Assembly (NCBI RefSeq): GCF_015555905.1
Contig: NZ_JADNLK010000013.1
Location: 1 to 64,000 of the forward strand
DNA: 64,000 bases
Origin: Clostridium sp. D43t1_170807_H7
Lineage (GTDB): Bacteria; Bacillota; Clostridia; Clostridiales; Clostridiaceae
Direction of reading: 5' to 3'
Numbering within the stretch: position 1 is the stretch's first letter; every line of letters starts with the position of its first letter. A program made the position numbers and the translations under genes. The notes below the pieces were generated by a model that made no database searches, had not been told where the DNA came from, and saw only the letters and a list, made by a program, of their open reading frames with translations. Below, one piece after another: positions 7,786-18,594 of this stretch.

Positions 7786-10700
7786 CTATTTTTTACGTGA
7801 ATTTTCAATTAATTCCTTAAGAAGCTCTTTATAAAAATTCAACATTTCCTCTCTCTTTATAGTGTTAATTCTTACAGCAAAAAATGGCGTTTCTCCAAAA
7901 TATAAAACTACATTATCTTTATATTTACTTAAAAGGACCCTATATACTTTATTAACATTTTTAAATCCTTTCTGGAATTTAAATCTTATTTCTTTTTGAT
8001 TTTCTTTTATCTCTTCAATTAAAAGTATCTTAGCTAAACTCTTAATATATGCTATATCCATTAAATTATAAACGGCTTCTGGAATACTAGAGTATCTATC
8101 CTCTAATTCTTCTTTTATCTCAGTATAATCATCCATATTTTCAATTGCTGCTATCTTCTTGTAAACCTCTATTTTTTGTATTTCATCTTCAATATATGAA
8201 GCTGGAATATATGCATCCATTTTTATATCAACAGTAGTTTCAATAGGCTCTTGCTCTATTTCACCTTTGATTAACTTAACAGTATCTTCTAACATTCTAC
8301 AGTATAAATCATATCCTATAGCAGCCATATGTCCATGTTGAGATGAGCCCATCATATTTCCCGCTCCTCTTATTTCTAAATCTCTCATGGCTATTTTAAA
8401 TCCAGAACCAAGCTCTGTAAAATCTTTTAAAGCTTTTAATCTCTTTTCAGCAACTTCAGTTAATACCTTATCTTTAGTATACATAAAGTAAGCATAAGCT
8501 ATTTTATTAGAACGTCCAACTCTTCCTCTTAATTGATATAATTGCGATAATCCCATTTTATCTGCATTATTTACTATCATTGTATTTACATTTGGTATAT
8601 CAATACCTGTTTCTATAATAGTTGTACATACTAAAACGTCATATTCTTTTTGCATAAAATTAATCATTTCGGCTTCCAACTCTTTCTCTGTCATCTGCCC
8701 ATGAATGATTCCAACTTTACATTCAGGAACTAACTCCCTTATATAATTGGCCATACTTTGTATACTTTCTACTCTGTTATAAACAAAATAAACTTGCCCA
8801 CCTCTTCCAACTTCTCTTAAAATTGCATCTCTAATAAGTTGGTCATTTTGCTCTACAACATATGTTTGAATAGGGTATCTTTCCTCTGGTGGAGTTTCTA
8901 TAACTGATATATCTCTAACCCCTGTAAGTGACATATGAAGAGTTCTTGGAATTGGTGTTGCACTCAATGTAAGTACATCTATATTTTTCTTTAAAGATTT
9001 TATTTTTTCCTTTTGAGCAACTCCAAATCTTTGCTCCTCATCTACTATTAATAATCCTAAATCTTTAAATGCAATATCCTTTGATACCAATCTATGAGTT
9101 CCTATTAAGATATCTACATTTCCTTCTTTTAAAGCTTGCAAAGTAGCCTTTTGTTGCTTTGCAGTTCTAAATCTACTAATCATGTCTATTTTAACTGGGA
9201 AGTCCGAAAATCTCTTTTTTAAATTTTTATAATGTTGTTCAGCTAATATAGTTGTTGGTACAAGAAATGCAACCTGTTTTCCATCCATAACAGCCTTAAA
9301 AGCAGCTCTTATAGCTACCTCTGTTTTACCATATCCAACATCTCCACAAAGCAATCTATCCATTGGCTTATCTGATTCCATATCATGCTTTATCTCTTCT
9401 AATGATGATAATTGATCAGGCGTTTCTTCATATGGGAACTCATCTTCAAATTGTCTTTGCCATTCTGTATCTTTAGAATATTTATACCCTTTTAATGCTG
9501 CTCTAGCTGCATATAACTTTACTAAATCTTCAGCAATCTCATTAATTGATTTTCTAACCTTAGCCTTAGCTTTTTGCCACTCATTTCCACCCAATTTATT
9601 AATCTTAGGTGTCTTTCCTTCACTTCCTATATATTTTTGAACTAAATCTAATTGATCCACCGGAACATAAAGCTTATCGCCCTTATCATATACAATATCT
9701 AAGTAATCTCTCGTATTACCAGCTATGTCAATTTGTTTAATTCCTTTAAATACACCTATCCCATGATTTGCATGTACTACATAATCTCCTGGTTTTAACT
9801 CTGCAAAGCTAGTTATCTTTCCTACACCCTTTTTCTTATTTGTCTTTTTAGGCAGGGACTTTTTAGCTTCACCAAATACCTCTTTATCAGATATTACACA
9901 TATCTTTAAATCAGGATACTCAAACCCTTTCATTAAATTTCCAAATGTAACTACCGCTTGACCTAATTCAATATTATTTACTTCATCCTTATAAACACTT
10001 TCAACATCTCTATCTCTAAGTGTTTTTACCAATCTTTCTCCTCTAGTTCTAGTACCTGCTAATATTAAAGTTCTAAATCCCTTTGCTTTTCTTGATTTTA
10101 TATCTTCAATGAGTAAATCTAATTGTCCATTATAATTATTTGATGTAATTTGATTTAATTCTATGCTAGTTAACGGAAATAGAATATCTGCTCTTGTATC
10201 AAATGTATTCAATGTTATAACATCAGACTTTTCTAATCGAATCAATAATTCTTCTTTATCTATTAATAATTTATTTTGAGAAGGTAATATATCACCTCTT
10301 TGAAGAAAAGCTAAATAATTTTCATTAAACTCATAATATATACTTTCAATTTTCCCCTGACATCTCTTTAAATCATCAATTATAAATGTATATCCTTCTA
10401 AATAATCAAAAAATGATTCCATTTCTTTATAAAAGAAAGGTAAATAACTATCAATAGTTTCAAATGTTGAAGTTTCATTCAACATTTCTAGATTTTTATT
10501 AACTATTCCTCTTATTTTATCAATTTGTTCATTATTTTTCTTATTTGATTTTTCAATTATTGAATCAAGCTCACTAATTATTTTATCATTGGCACTTTTT
10601 TTTGCCTCTTCATCGACTATTACTTCTTTTGCTGGGAAAATTTCCACAAATTCAACCTTTTCAATACTTCTTTGGGATTCTATATTAAAAGTTCTAATAG

Positions 10701-11310
10701 AATCTATCTCATCTCCAAAAAGCTCAATTCTATATGGATAAACAGCTATAGGAGGGAAAACATCTAGTATCCCTCCTCTGAATGAAAATTCGCCCTTACC
10801 TTCTACTACCTCAACTCTTTCATATCCACACTCAATTAACTTTTTCGAAATTTCTTTTAAATCTACTTCATCGCCATTCTTTATACTAATGCTATAATTT
10901 AAGTATTTTTCTCGAGGTGTATATAATGAGGTCATTGCATCAATTGATGTAACTATTATTTTTTTATTTTTATTATTAAGTATTTCTTTTATTACTTTTA
11001 ACCTTGCCCATCTAAGATCTCCTGAAATCGCATCAACATTATAAAACACAACTTCTCTTATAGGTAAAAAGTATACATTAGTAGAGTAAAGATTCAAATC
11101 TTCATATAAATTTTTAGCCTCAATTTCATTATGTGTTACTATAACTAACGAATTATCTATCTCATTAAATATTCCATCTATTATATAACTTTTTCCTGAA
11201 TCTGATAATCCAGATATATTTATTGGAAACTTTTTATTTTTTATACTATTTATCACCGTAATAAATTTGTCATTTTCCTGTAAGGGTTGTAATAGCCCTT
11301 GTAATCTCAT
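7786..11310 (-). CDS. mfd: Transcription-repair coupling factor Mfd
   Basis: An approximately 1174-residue DNA translocase that removes RNA polymerase stalled at DNA damage and recruits UvrA. Domains in order: a UvrB-like N-terminal module with a degenerate ATPase (about 1-350), a CarD-like RNA polymerase interaction domain (AELKPGDYVVHANHGIGVFKG begins it), and RecG-like helicase motifs with Walker A GDVGYGKTEVA, motif II DEEQ, and SATPIPRTL. A TRCF C-terminal domain follows. ATG 11310 was chosen because GAAGGTG lies just upstream; an in-frame start five codons earlier would consume that site. It is followed by prsA and preceded by pth. Confidence 0.96.
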   Translation of the reverse strand: MRLQGLLQPLQENDKFITVINSIKNKKFPINISGLSDSGKSYIIDGIFNEIDNSLVIVTHNEIEAKNLYEDLNLYSTNVYFLPIREVVFYNVDAISGDLRWARLKVIKEILNNKNKKIIVTSIDAMTSLYTPREKYLNYSISIKNGDEVDLKEISKKLIECGYERVEVVEGKGEFSFRGGILDVFPPIAVYPYRIELFGDEIDSIRTFNIESQRSIEKVEFVEIFPAKEVIVDEEAKKSANDKIISELDSIIEKSNKKNNEQIDKIRGIVNKNLEMLNETSTFETIDSYLPFFYKEMESFFDYLEGYTFIIDDLKRCQGKIESIYYEFNENYLAFLQRGDILPSQNKLLIDKEELLIRLEKSDVITLNTFDTRADILFPLTSIELNQITSNNYNGQLDLLIEDIKSRKAKGFRTLILAGTRTRGERLVKTLRDRDVESVYKDEVNNIELGQAVVTFGNLMKGFEYPDLKICVISDKEVFGEAKKSLPKKTNKKKGVGKITSFAELKPGDYVVHANHGIGVFKGIKQIDIAGNTRDYLDIVYDKGDKLYVPVDQLDLVQKYIGSEGKTPKINKLGGNEWQKAKAKVRKSINEIAEDLVKLYAARAALKGYKYSKDTEWQRQFEDEFPYEETPDQLSSLEEIKHDMESDKPMDRLLCGDVGYGKTEVAIRAAFKAVMDGKQVAFLVPTTILAEQHYKNLKKRFSDFPVKIDMISRFRTAKQQKATLQALKEGNVDILIGTHRLVSKDIAFKDLGLLIVDEEQRFGVAQKEKIKSLKKNIDVLTLSATPIPRTLHMSLTGVRDISVIETPPEERYPIQTYVVEQNDQLIRDAILREVGRGGQVYFVYNRVESIQSMANYIRELVPECKVGIIHGQMTEKELEAEMINFMQKEYDVLVCTTIIETGIDIPNVNTMIVNNADKMGLSQLYQLRGRVGRSNKIAYAYFMYTKDKVLTEVAEKRLKALKDFTELGSGFKIAMRDLEIRGAGNMMGSSQHGHMAAIGYDLYCRMLEDTVKLIKGEIEQEPIETTVDIKMDAYIPASYIEDEIQKIEVYKKIAAIENMDDYTEIKEELEDRYSSIPEAVYNLMDIAYIKSLAKILLIEEIKENQKEIRFKFQKGFKNVNKVYRVLLSKYKDNVVLYFGETPFFAVRINTIKREEMLNFYKELLKELIENSRKK

Positions 11311-11334
11311 TTTATCACCTTCCATAACTTCTCT

Positions 11335-11910
11335 TTAACTTTCTTTACATGCATTAAATCCATTTAACTTATTCATTGCTTCTTTAGCATCTGACTTTAT
11401 CATTATACTTACCGCATCACTAGATGCCTTTATTGTTTCTCTTAAAATTTCAATCTCATCTTCACTAAATTTCCCTAATACATGCGAAACTAAATTTCCC
11501 TTTGGTGCTCCTACACCTATTTTAACTCTTGGAAATACATCAGTACCTAAGTTAGCTATGATACTTTTTATTCCATTGTGTCCACCATGACTACCTTTTT
11601 CTCTTATTCTTAATCTTCCTACTTCCAAACTAATATCATCATAAATTACAATTACTTCTTCATTGGATATTTTATAAAAGTTAATTACTTCTCTAATACT
11701 TTCTCCACTTAAGTTCATATACGTAGTTGGCTTTAATAGAATTACCTTCTTTCCGTCTATAAATCCTTCGCCAAACACACCTTTAAATTTTATCCTATTT
11801 AATTCTATATTATACTTATCAGCTATATAATCTACTGCTGCAAATCCTATATTGTGTCTTGTCCCGTCATATTCTTTCCCCGGATTTCCTAATCCAACTA
11901 TTAAAAACAT
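11335..11910 (-). CDS. pth: Peptidyl-tRNA hydrolase
   Basis: A 191-residue Pth1 enzyme that cleaves the ester bond of peptidyl-tRNA released early from ribosomes. The family signature [26 protein letters not shown] contains catalytic His 20 (RHN). The motifs TYMNLSGES and [27 protein letters not shown] are complete. The gene is 24 bp upstream of mfd, the usual pth-mfd pair, and likely cotranscribed with it. Confidence 0.97.
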   Translation of the reverse strand: MFLIVGLGNPGKEYDGTRHNIGFAAVDYIADKYNIELNRIKFKGVFGEGFIDGKKVILLKPTTYMNLSGESIREVINFYKISNEEVIVIYDDISLEVGRLRIREKGSHGGHNGIKSIIANLGTDVFPRVKIGVGAPKGNLVSHVLGKFSEDEIEILRETIKASSDAVSIMIKSDAKEAMNKLNGFNACKES

Positions 11911-12025
11911 TCTTTATTCCTCCGTTACTTTTAAAGTGACTATTTTATATTATACCATTTTTTTCAATAATAAAAGTTTTTTATTATTATATTGTTAAAC
12001 ACATTATTCATTTTCATTCCTAGGT

Positions 12026-12067
12026 GTAAGTTCGACTAGCTAAATTGAAAATTTAGACTCTCACTTA
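12026..12067 (+). repeat. Interspersed hairpin repeat (family 1)
   Basis: One of nine copies in the window of a 41-42 bp unit of the form GTAAGTTC-N-hairpin-N-TCACTTA. Here the inner stem is CTAAATT/AATTTAG and the outer stem TAAGT/ACTTA; the middle 4-bp stem is imperfect. It lies between the start of pth and the terminator of the HtrA-like gene, and shares an upstream segment ending AGGTGTAAGTTCGACT with other copies. Confidence 0.8.
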
Positions 12068-12087
12068 TGAAACACACTACTGATTTT

Positions 12088-12137
12088 AAAGCAAAAATTT
12101 AGACCAACTCTTAATTAGAATTAGTCTAAATTGCTTT
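12088..12137 (-). terminator. Terminator of the HtrA-like gene
   Basis: A long imperfect stem (AAAGCAAAAATTTAGAC against GTCTAAATTGCTTT) overlaps the stop codon of the HtrA-like gene and is followed by a short T-rich tract on the minus strand. The T run is modest. Confidence 0.55.
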
Positions 12138-13272
12138 ATGTTAATATTTTGATATCTACATGCTTCATTTCTCCATCGCTTAAAACCTTACAATGTAGTA
12201 TATCATCCTTTTTCTTATCTTGTAACAATTGTATTAAATCATCAACATTCACAACTTCATATCCATCTATTTCTATAATAATGTCTGTAGGTTTAATCCC
12301 AGCTAGATACGCGTTTCCGTTCTTATCTAGTTCTTGTATATAAAATCCATTAAAATCTCTTGTTTCATCAACAACTACTCCACCATCAATTATTCCTAAA
12401 AGTCTCTTAAATGCATTTGTTGAATTAATCATATCTTGAAGTTCTTCCATCTGTAGTCCATAATAAAGCCCATCTTCATTTCGTTCATTAGTAATAGATA
12501 AATCGGCAATTCCAACTAATTCTCCTTTAGAATTACAAATTGCACCTCCTGTATTTTTTTCATTTATAAGTGCATTTATTTGTAAAAGTGATTGGCTTTT
12601 TCCTTCTTCTATATTTAGCTTTTCATTTTTTGATGTAATAATACCTGGAATTGAGCTTCCTATATATTCATCACCTATCGCATTTCCTAATACAACTATT
12701 CCTTGCCCTTCCTTTATACTATCCGGATCTGCTATTTTTATAGCTTGTAATTCTCCATCAAATTCTATTTTTATTATTGCTAAATTTCTATCTTCATCTT
12801 CAACTAATATTCGTGCTTCTATTGGCATTGCTGCTACTGATGGTAACTTTACATATATTTTGCTTTTTTCTTTAATTGAAGAATAATTCGTTAATATTAC
12901 TCCACTTGAATCTATTATAATTCCAGTTGTATTTCCTTCAAAATACTCATCTTCAGTAAGTTTTTCTTCTGAATCACTAATACTAACTAATGATTGTGAT
13001 ACTTCTTTTATAACTTTTGTATAATCTAATATAACCATATCTGCACTTTCTTTAATTTCTTTAATTTGCTGCATGGCTCCACCATACTTATTTCTAATGC
13101 TTATATTAGCTAAAATCGAGCCTAAAAATCCTGCTATGACTACGTACAGAATTATCTTAACCCCAAATTTAACTCTTGCTTTAGTACTATTTTTCTTTTC
13201 AAAAATTATATTAGATATCCTATCTTGTGGAGTATTTGATATTCTTCTTTTTATATTTTCTCTATTATTCAT
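12136..13272 (-). CDS. HtrA/DegP-like membrane protein with degenerate catalytic triad and PDZ domain
   Basis: A 378-residue protein (ATG 13272; GTG two codons upstream is possible and gives the numbering used here). A cytoplasmic tail is followed by one transmembrane helix (about 40-58), an extracellular trypsin-like domain (about 90-285) and a PDZ domain (about 290-380, GIKPTDIIIEIDGYEV). The fold landmarks of HtrA are clear, but all three catalytic positions have changed. The His of the TNxHVV motif is Ser 133 (LTNYSSI), the Asp of DLAV is Asn 165 (RNLAIIK), and the Ser of GNSGG is Thr 243 (KNTGGAI). It is therefore expected to be proteolytically inactive and may act as a scaffold or sensor. 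It lies 98 bp after a two-component kinase gene, as htrA paralogues often lie beside CssRS or WalRK. Confidence 0.85.
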   Translation of the reverse strand: MNNRENIKRRISNTPQDRISNIIFEKKNSTKARVKFGVKIILYVVIAGFLGSILANISIRNKYGGAMQQIKEIKESADMVILDYTKVIKEVSQSLVSISDSEEKLTEDEYFEGNTTGIIIDSSGVILTNYSSIKEKSKIYVKLPSVAAMPIEARILVEDEDRNLAIIKIEFDGELQAIKIADPDSIKEGQGIVVLGNAIGDEYIGSSIPGIITSKNEKLNIEEGKSQSLLQINALINEKNTGGAICNSKGELVGIADLSITNERNEDGLYYGLQMEELQDMINSTNAFKRLLGIIDGGVVVDETRDFNGFYIQELDKNGNAYLAGIKPTDIIIEIDGYEVVNVDDLIQLLQDKKKDDILHCKVLSDGEMKHVDIKILT

Positions 13273-13376
13273 ATCCACCTCTTACTATTGAAATATTGTA
13301 TACCTTGAATTAATCTCAATATTTCTATATCACATAGTAAAATCTAATTTTTTATATTAAATTATGACGCATTCCT

Positions 13377-14786
13377 TTAGTTATTTCGTTGTAATGTAAA
13401 TATAAACCTTACACCCTTATCTTCTACATTTTCTACCCATATATCTTGATTATGTTGTGATAATATTAATCTTACTATAGGTAATCCTAATCCTGTACTA
13501 ATTTTATTAGTTCTTGATTTATCACTCTTATAAAATCTATCCCAAATATGATTTAGATCATGTTCTGAAAGAATATCACCTGAATTAAATATACTTACGA
13601 ATATTTTTTCACTTTTTGTTGATATATTGACTTCTATTTGTCCATTATCTTCACTATATTTAATAGCATTTTCAAGTAAATTGGTCATAACTTGAAGTAT
13701 CCTATCTCTATCACCTATTGCAAAGCATCTTTTTTCATGAAATGTTGCTTTAACATTTAAGCCTTTTGTCTGTATCTTACTTTCTAAATTTAATATACAC
13801 AGACTTACCGTTTGATTAATATCAAACTCAGAAATATGTAAATTAAACTTTCCTGATTCCATAGCTGAAATATCTAATAAATCATTAACAAGTCTAGCTA
13901 ATCTATCTATTTCATCATAAACTATTTTTAAATAATAATTTTCTTTATCTCTAGGAATAACTCCATCTAATATTCCCCCAATAAAGCCTTTTATTGAAGT
14001 TATAGGCGAACGTAATTCATGAGAAACATTTGAAATAAATTCTTTTCTAATATTATCAGATTCCTCAATAGATTGTGCCATTCTATTAAATGATTGAGCC
14101 AATTCTCCAATCTCATTGTTTCCAACAACTTTTACTCTTTCTTGTACATCACCTTTAGCTAGTCTTTTCGCAGCATTATTGATTTGTTCTATTGGCTCTA
14201 CTACTAATAATTGAGCAAAATATTTTACAATTGCCGCTGCAACTATTACTGCTAATACAACAGATATCCATATTATAATTATTGTACGCTTTTCATTTAC
14301 AGGATCATTTTCAATCATTATTATATAACCATCTAATTGTTTATTTGAATAAATAGGTTTAATAAATGCATCTACTTTTGAATCCTTTGTATCATCTATT
14401 GAAATTTTCTTATAAATCATTTCTCCATCAGTAGGCATTTTAGTGCTAGTTATATCTATATTAGTATATTTAAGTTCACTATATTCACTACTAGATACCA
14501 TATAGATATATCCTAATCTATCTAATATAATTCCATCCATATTATTAGTTAAACAAGCTATCTTTAATAACCTATTAACTTCATCATAGGTACCTTCTTG
14601 GTATTTTAAATAACTACCTACTGATTCTGAAACAACATCTAATTGTTTGTTTAGTGTATCTACAAGTTCATTGTGGCTAATTCTATAAAACCCTATACTT
14701 AATACTAATCCAACAAGTATTAATAATCCTCCTGTTATTGAAGAAAAAGTAATTATTAACTTTCGTACTATACTATTTTTCTTCAC
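13377..14786 (-). CDS. Sensor histidine kinase (PhoR/ResE-like)
   Basis: A 469-residue membrane kinase. Transmembrane helices at about 10-32 and 170-188 flank an extracytoplasmic sensor of about 135 residues. A HAMP linker (about 190-242), a HisKA domain with phosphoacceptor His in NVSHELRSPITS, and an ATPase domain with N-box NLLENAIKYS, G1-type and STGLGLPIVRLI motifs follow. Translation starts at GTG 14786, immediately after the stop codon of the response regulator, with GAGGTGA inside that gene's end, so the two are translationally coupled. The signal is unknown; the HtrA-like neighbour suggests envelope stress. Confidence 0.93.
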   Translation of the reverse strand: MKKNSIVRKLIITFSSITGGLLILVGLVLSIGFYRISHNELVDTLNKQLDVVSESVGSYLKYQEGTYDEVNRLLKIACLTNNMDGIILDRLGYIYMVSSSEYSELKYTNIDITSTKMPTDGEMIYKKISIDDTKDSKVDAFIKPIYSNKQLDGYIIMIENDPVNEKRTIIIIWISVVLAVIVAAAIVKYFAQLLVVEPIEQINNAAKRLAKGDVQERVKVVGNNEIGELAQSFNRMAQSIEESDNIRKEFISNVSHELRSPITSIKGFIGGILDGVIPRDKENYYLKIVYDEIDRLARLVNDLLDISAMESGKFNLHISEFDINQTVSLCILNLESKIQTKGLNVKATFHEKRCFAIGDRDRILQVMTNLLENAIKYSEDNGQIEVNISTKSEKIFVSIFNSGDILSEHDLNHIWDRFYKSDKSRTNKISTGLGLPIVRLILSQHNQDIWVENVEDKGVRFIFTLQRNN

Positions 14787-15473
14787 CTATCTCACCTCAA
14801 ATTTATAACCAACACCCCATACTGTTTGAAGTTCCCAACTTTCCCCGCCTTTAACCTTTTCTCTTAGTCTTTTTATATGAACATCAACAGTTCTTGAATC
14901 TCCTGGATAATCATAGCCCCATACTTCATACATAAGTTGTTCTCTAGTAAAAACTTTATTAGGATTACTTGCCATAAAATAAAGTAACTCTAATTCCTTA
15001 GGTGCTAATTTCACAGTACTTCCTTTATATGTTACCTCATATGCTCCAATATCAATTATTAAATCTGAATATTTTATTATATCCTTTGATTGATTATCAA
15101 CTACATATCTTCTTGTTACAGCTTTAACTCTTGCTAATAATTCTTTAGGATCAAATGGTTTTACCATATAATCATCAGCCCCTAACTCTAATGCAAGTAC
15201 CTTATCAAAAACTTCACCCTTAGCTGTTAACATTATTACTGGAATATCGCTACTTTTTCTTATATATTTAAGAACCTCTATTCCATCCCTTCCTGGTAAC
15301 ATTACATCTAATATTACTAATCCAATATCTTCTGTTGACACTATATTGCAAGCATCATTCCCATTAAAACATTTCTTAGTACTATATCCTCCACTTTTTA
15401 AATACATATCTATAAGTTCGTTAATGTGAGCATCATCATCTACAATTAAAACTTTTCCTAATTTATCTTCCAT
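14787..15473 (-). CDS. OmpR/PhoB-family response regulator
   Basis: A 228-residue regulator. The receiver domain (about 6-120) has acidic pair DDD, phosphoacceptor Asp in LVILDVMLPGRDG, Thr in MLTAKGE and Lys in DDYMVKPF. A winged-helix DNA-binding domain (about 130-227) ends VDVHIKRLREKVKGGESWELQTVWGVGYKF. It is phosphorylated by the kinase encoded directly downstream. The targets cannot be read from the window; the pseudo-HtrA gene downstream of the kinase is a likely member of the same operon. Confidence 0.94.
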   Translation of the reverse strand: MEDKLGKVLIVDDDAHINELIDMYLKSGGYSTKKCFNGNDACNIVSTEDIGLVILDVMLPGRDGIEVLKYIRKSSDIPVIMLTAKGEVFDKVLALELGADDYMVKPFDPKELLARVKAVTRRYVVDNQSKDIIKYSDLIIDIGAYEVTYKGSTVKLAPKELELLYFMASNPNKVFTREQLMYEVWGYDYPGDSRTVDVHIKRLREKVKGGESWELQTVWGVGYKFEVR

Positions 15474-15583
15474 CTTTTATTCACCTTCCTTATTTACTAT
15501 TTTATACTATATTTAAAAAAACAATAATAGAGTTCTTATAAAATTTACATTTGTAACACAATATTTAAAAAAACATAAAAATA

Positions 15584-15605
15584 GACTGCTACATATGTAG
15601 CAGTC
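15584..15605 (-). terminator. Terminator after prs
   Basis: A perfect 11-bp inverted repeat, GACTGCTACAT and its complement, lies 8 bp past the prs stop codon. On the minus strand it is followed by TATTTTTATG and another T run. Confidence 0.85.
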
Positions 15606-15613
15606 ACAAATTA

Positions 15614-16573
15614 TTAATTTTCAAATAATTTACTTATTGGCTCATCGTCATATATTCTTTTAATTGCTTCTGCAAATAGTGGTGCAACAGAAATAGATTT
15701 AAATTTATCTAATCCCTCTTTTTCTGGAAGTGGAATAGTATTTAGCATTACTAGTTCTTCAATTGCAGAATTATTTATTCTTTCAAATGCTGGCCCTGAT
15801 AATACTCCATGAGTACAACAAGCATAAACATTCTTTGCTCCTAATTCTTTTAATGCATTTGCAGCATTTGCAATAGTTCCAGCAGTATCAATCATATCAT
15901 CAATTAATATACATCTTTTCCCATCAACATCTCCGATAATATTCATTATCTCAGATACATTTGCCTTTGGTCTTCTCTTATCAATAATTGCAATTGGTGC
16001 ATTTAATTTGTCAGCAAATTTTCTTGCTCTAGTAACACTACCTAAATCTGGTGATACAACAACTACGTCATCTTGATCACTAAATCCTTTATCAACAAAG
16101 CTCTTAGCTAATATTGGTGAACCTAATAAATGATCCACTGGTATGTTAAAGTATCCTTGAATTTGAGAAGCATGTAAATCCATTGTTAATACTCTATCTG
16201 CTCCTGCTGCTGTTAATATGTCTGCAACTAATTTTGCAGTAATTGGATCTCTTGATTTTGCCTTTCTATCTTGTCTAGCATATCCATAATACGGAATAAC
16301 TGCAGTTATTCTACCTGCTGATGCTCTCTTAAAGGCATCTATCATTATTAATAGTTCCATTAAGTTATTATTAACTGGTGAACTAGTTGATTGTACTATA
16401 AATACATCTACACCTCTTACCGTTTCATTAATATCTACTGATATTTCACCATCACTAAAAGTTGAAACTTTCGCATTTCCTAGTGGTAGTCCTAGTAAAT
16501 CAGCAATTTCTTTAGCTAGTTCAGGATGTGAATTCCCTGTAAATATTTTTATTTTTTTCCCATGAGATATCAT
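15614..16573 (-). CDS. prs: Ribose-phosphate pyrophosphokinase
   Basis: A 319-residue PRPP synthetase that makes PRPP from ribose-5-phosphate and ATP for purine, pyrimidine, histidine and NAD synthesis. Signatures present: FSDGEISV, the ATP-loop [10 protein letters not shown], the metal-binding [11 protein letters not shown], and the PRPP-binding loop [18 protein letters not shown] precedes the ATG. It is 64 bp after glmU, the conserved glmU-prs pair. Confidence 0.97.
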   Translation of the reverse strand: MISHGKKIKIFTGNSHPELAKEIADLLGLPLGNAKVSTFSDGEISVDINETVRGVDVFIVQSTSSPVNNNLMELLIMIDAFKRASAGRITAVIPYYGYARQDRKAKSRDPITAKLVADILTAAGADRVLTMDLHASQIQGYFNIPVDHLLGSPILAKSFVDKGFSDQDDVVVVSPDLGSVTRARKFADKLNAPIAIIDKRRPKANVSEIMNIIGDVDGKRCILIDDMIDTAGTIANAANALKELGAKNVYACCTHGVLSGPAFERINNSAIEELVMLNTIPLPEKEGLDKFKSISVAPLFAEAIKRIYDDEPISKLFEN

Positions 16574-16637
16574 AATTATGAGCCCCTCCTTAATTTACAA
16601 TAACGTTTGCCATATTTATCTTATAGTTTAATATATA

Positions 16638-18011
16638 TTATTTTTTATTAATAAGACCTTTTTTATCTACCCAACCTTCAATATTTCTTTGCTTAGCTCT
16701 CGCAACGGCTAATTCTCCGCTCTTTACATTATTAGTAATAGTTGAGCCAGCTGCAATGTAAGTATTATCTTCAACTGTAATAGGTGAAATTAAGTTTGTA
16801 TTACATCCAATAAAACTGTTATTTCCTATGATAGTCTTATTCTTGTTTTTCCCATCATAATTAACAGTAACAGTTCCACATCCAAAATTACATCCTTCTC
16901 CCACCTCAGCATCTCCTACATATGTTAAATGAGATACCTTAGTATTATTGCCTATCGTAGATTTTTTTATTTCTACAAAATCACCGATTCTTACATTATT
17001 TCCGATGATAGATTCTGGACGAATATAAGCGAAAGGACCAACCGTTGTATTATTACCAACTTCACTTTCTAATATCACAGATGATTGTATATCTACACCT
17101 TCACCGATAATACTATTGTTTATTCTTGAATTTGGATATAGAACACAATTCCTACCTATTATTGTTCTTCCTTCAAGAACATTTCCTGGATATATTATGG
17201 TGTCTTGACCTATCTCTACATCAATACCAATATACGTTGTATTTGGATCAATTATAGTTACACCATTTTCTAAATGTTTATTATTTATTCTCTTTCTTAA
17301 AATAGCTTCAACTTCTGCAAGCTGAACTCTTGAGTTTACTCCTAGTGTCTCTTCATGATTTATTACAAGTGCTCCAACCTTCTCATCTTTTTCTTTTAGC
17401 ATTCCAATTACATCTGTTAAATAATATTCACCCTGAGAATTATTATTAGAAAGATTTCCTAGACATTCAACTAAACTTTCAATTTCAAAGCAGTACATTC
17501 CAGAATTTATTTCTTTAACCTTTAGTTCTTCCTCATTACAATCCTTATGCTCAACTATCTTTAATACTTCATCTCCATCTCTTATGATTCTTCCATATCC
17601 TGAAGCATCATCTAAAATAGAAGTAAGTATAGTTGCACTATTTCCACTTTCCTTATGCGCCTTAAATAATTCTTCTATAGTTTCTTCTTCTATTAAAGGA
17701 GCATCCCCGTTAAAAACTGCAACCGTACCTTTTTTGTTTTTTAGAAAATCTATAGCACACTTAACAGCATGACCAGTACCTAATTGCTCTTCTTGTAATG
17801 AATAACTAACATTTCTTGATTCAGTATTCTTTTTTACTAATTCTGCACCTTTACCTACAATAACATTTATATCCTCTACATTCCCTTTTCTTAATGTATC
17901 AATTACATGATTAACCATCTCTTTACCACAAACTTTATGTAAAACTTTAGGTAAATCTGATTTAATTCTCTTTCCTTGACCTGCTGCTAATATCAGAGCA
18001 CATCTATACAT
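16638..18011 (-). CDS. glmU: Bifunctional UDP-GlcNAc pyrophosphorylase / glucosamine-1-phosphate acetyltransferase
   Basis: A 457-residue enzyme that makes UDP-GlcNAc for peptidoglycan. The N-terminal Rossmann uridylyltransferase (1-230) has [18 protein letters not shown], with the G-x-G-T-R-like loop as GQGKRIKS. The C-terminal left-handed beta-helix (about 250-457) has hexapeptide repeats and the acetyl-CoA region [24 protein letters not shown]. Length is typical. It lies between spoVG and prs as in most Firmicutes. Confidence 0.97.
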   Translation of the reverse strand: MYRCALILAAGQGKRIKSDLPKVLHKVCGKEMVNHVIDTLRKGNVEDINVIVGKGAELVKKNTESRNVSYSLQEEQLGTGHAVKCAIDFLKNKKGTVAVFNGDAPLIEEETIEELFKAHKESGNSATILTSILDDASGYGRIIRDGDEVLKIVEHKDCNEEELKVKEINSGMYCFEIESLVECLGNLSNNNSQGEYYLTDVIGMLKEKDEKVGALVINHEETLGVNSRVQLAEVEAILRKRINNKHLENGVTIIDPNTTYIGIDVEIGQDTIIYPGNVLEGRTIIGRNCVLYPNSRINNSIIGEGVDIQSSVILESEVGNNTTVGPFAYIRPESIIGNNVRIGDFVEIKKSTIGNNTKVSHLTYVGDAEVGEGCNFGCGTVTVNYDGKNKNKTIIGNNSFIGCNTNLISPITVEDNTYIAAGSTITNNVKSGELAVARAKQRNIEGWVDKKGLINKK

Positions 18012-18131
18012 AAACTCACCTCTCTATAAAATTTAAGGATAAAATATAAATTTTATCCTAAAACGTTCGTGTATATTTCTTATATATTATATTGCATTAA
18101 CTAAAGTATTTCAACACTTCAATAAAATTAT

Positions 18132-18173
18132 AAAATGAGAGGAATATATACATGTATATATTCCTCTCATTTT
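18132..18173 (-). terminator. Terminator after spoVG
   Basis: A perfect 21-bp inverted repeat, beginning AAAATGAGAGGAATATATAC on each strand, lies 7 bp beyond the spoVG stop codon. It is perfectly symmetrical, so it could work both ways, but both neighbours point left. Confidence 0.85.
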
Positions 18174-18179
18174 AAGTTA

Positions 18180-18461
18180 TTATTCATTTATAACAACGTT
18201 TTCTTCTTCTACTGCAGCCTCATAAGCCTTTAATATAGATGATTGAATTTTTTCCCTAGTATCTGTGTTTATTGGGTGGGCAATATCTTTAAATTCTCCA
18301 TCCGGTGTTTTTCTACTTGGCATTGCAATAAATAAACCGTTTTGTCCTTCGATAACTTTAATATCATGAACAACGAATTCATTATCAAATGTTATAGAAA
18401 CTATAGCTTTCATTTTTCCTTCTGCTGCTATTTTTCTAATTCTAACGTCTGTGATTGTCAT
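18180..18461 (-). CDS. spoVG: SpoVG, septation/RNA-binding regulator
   Basis: A 93-residue SpoVG protein with the invariant start [10 protein letters not shown], the [20 protein letters not shown] core, and the helix [21 protein letters not shown]. SpoVG binds nucleic acid and modulates sporulation septation, capsule and virulence genes in Firmicutes. GGAGGTG precedes the ATG. It lies between purR and glmU, the standard order. Confidence 0.97.
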   Translation of the reverse strand: MTITDVRIRKIAAEGKMKAIVSITFDNEFVVHDIKVIEGQNGLFIAMPSRKTPDGEFKDIAHPINTDTREKIQSSILKAYEAAVEEENVVINE

Positions 18462-18594
18462 TTCACTACACCTCCAGTTGCTTTATAATAATACTATTTC
18501 TATAAAAAGTTTAAAAATCCTTTTTTTTACTTAAATTTTTTTAAATTTTTCCATTATTTATTTGGTTATATATTTAAAGCAACTGAATTTGTGA

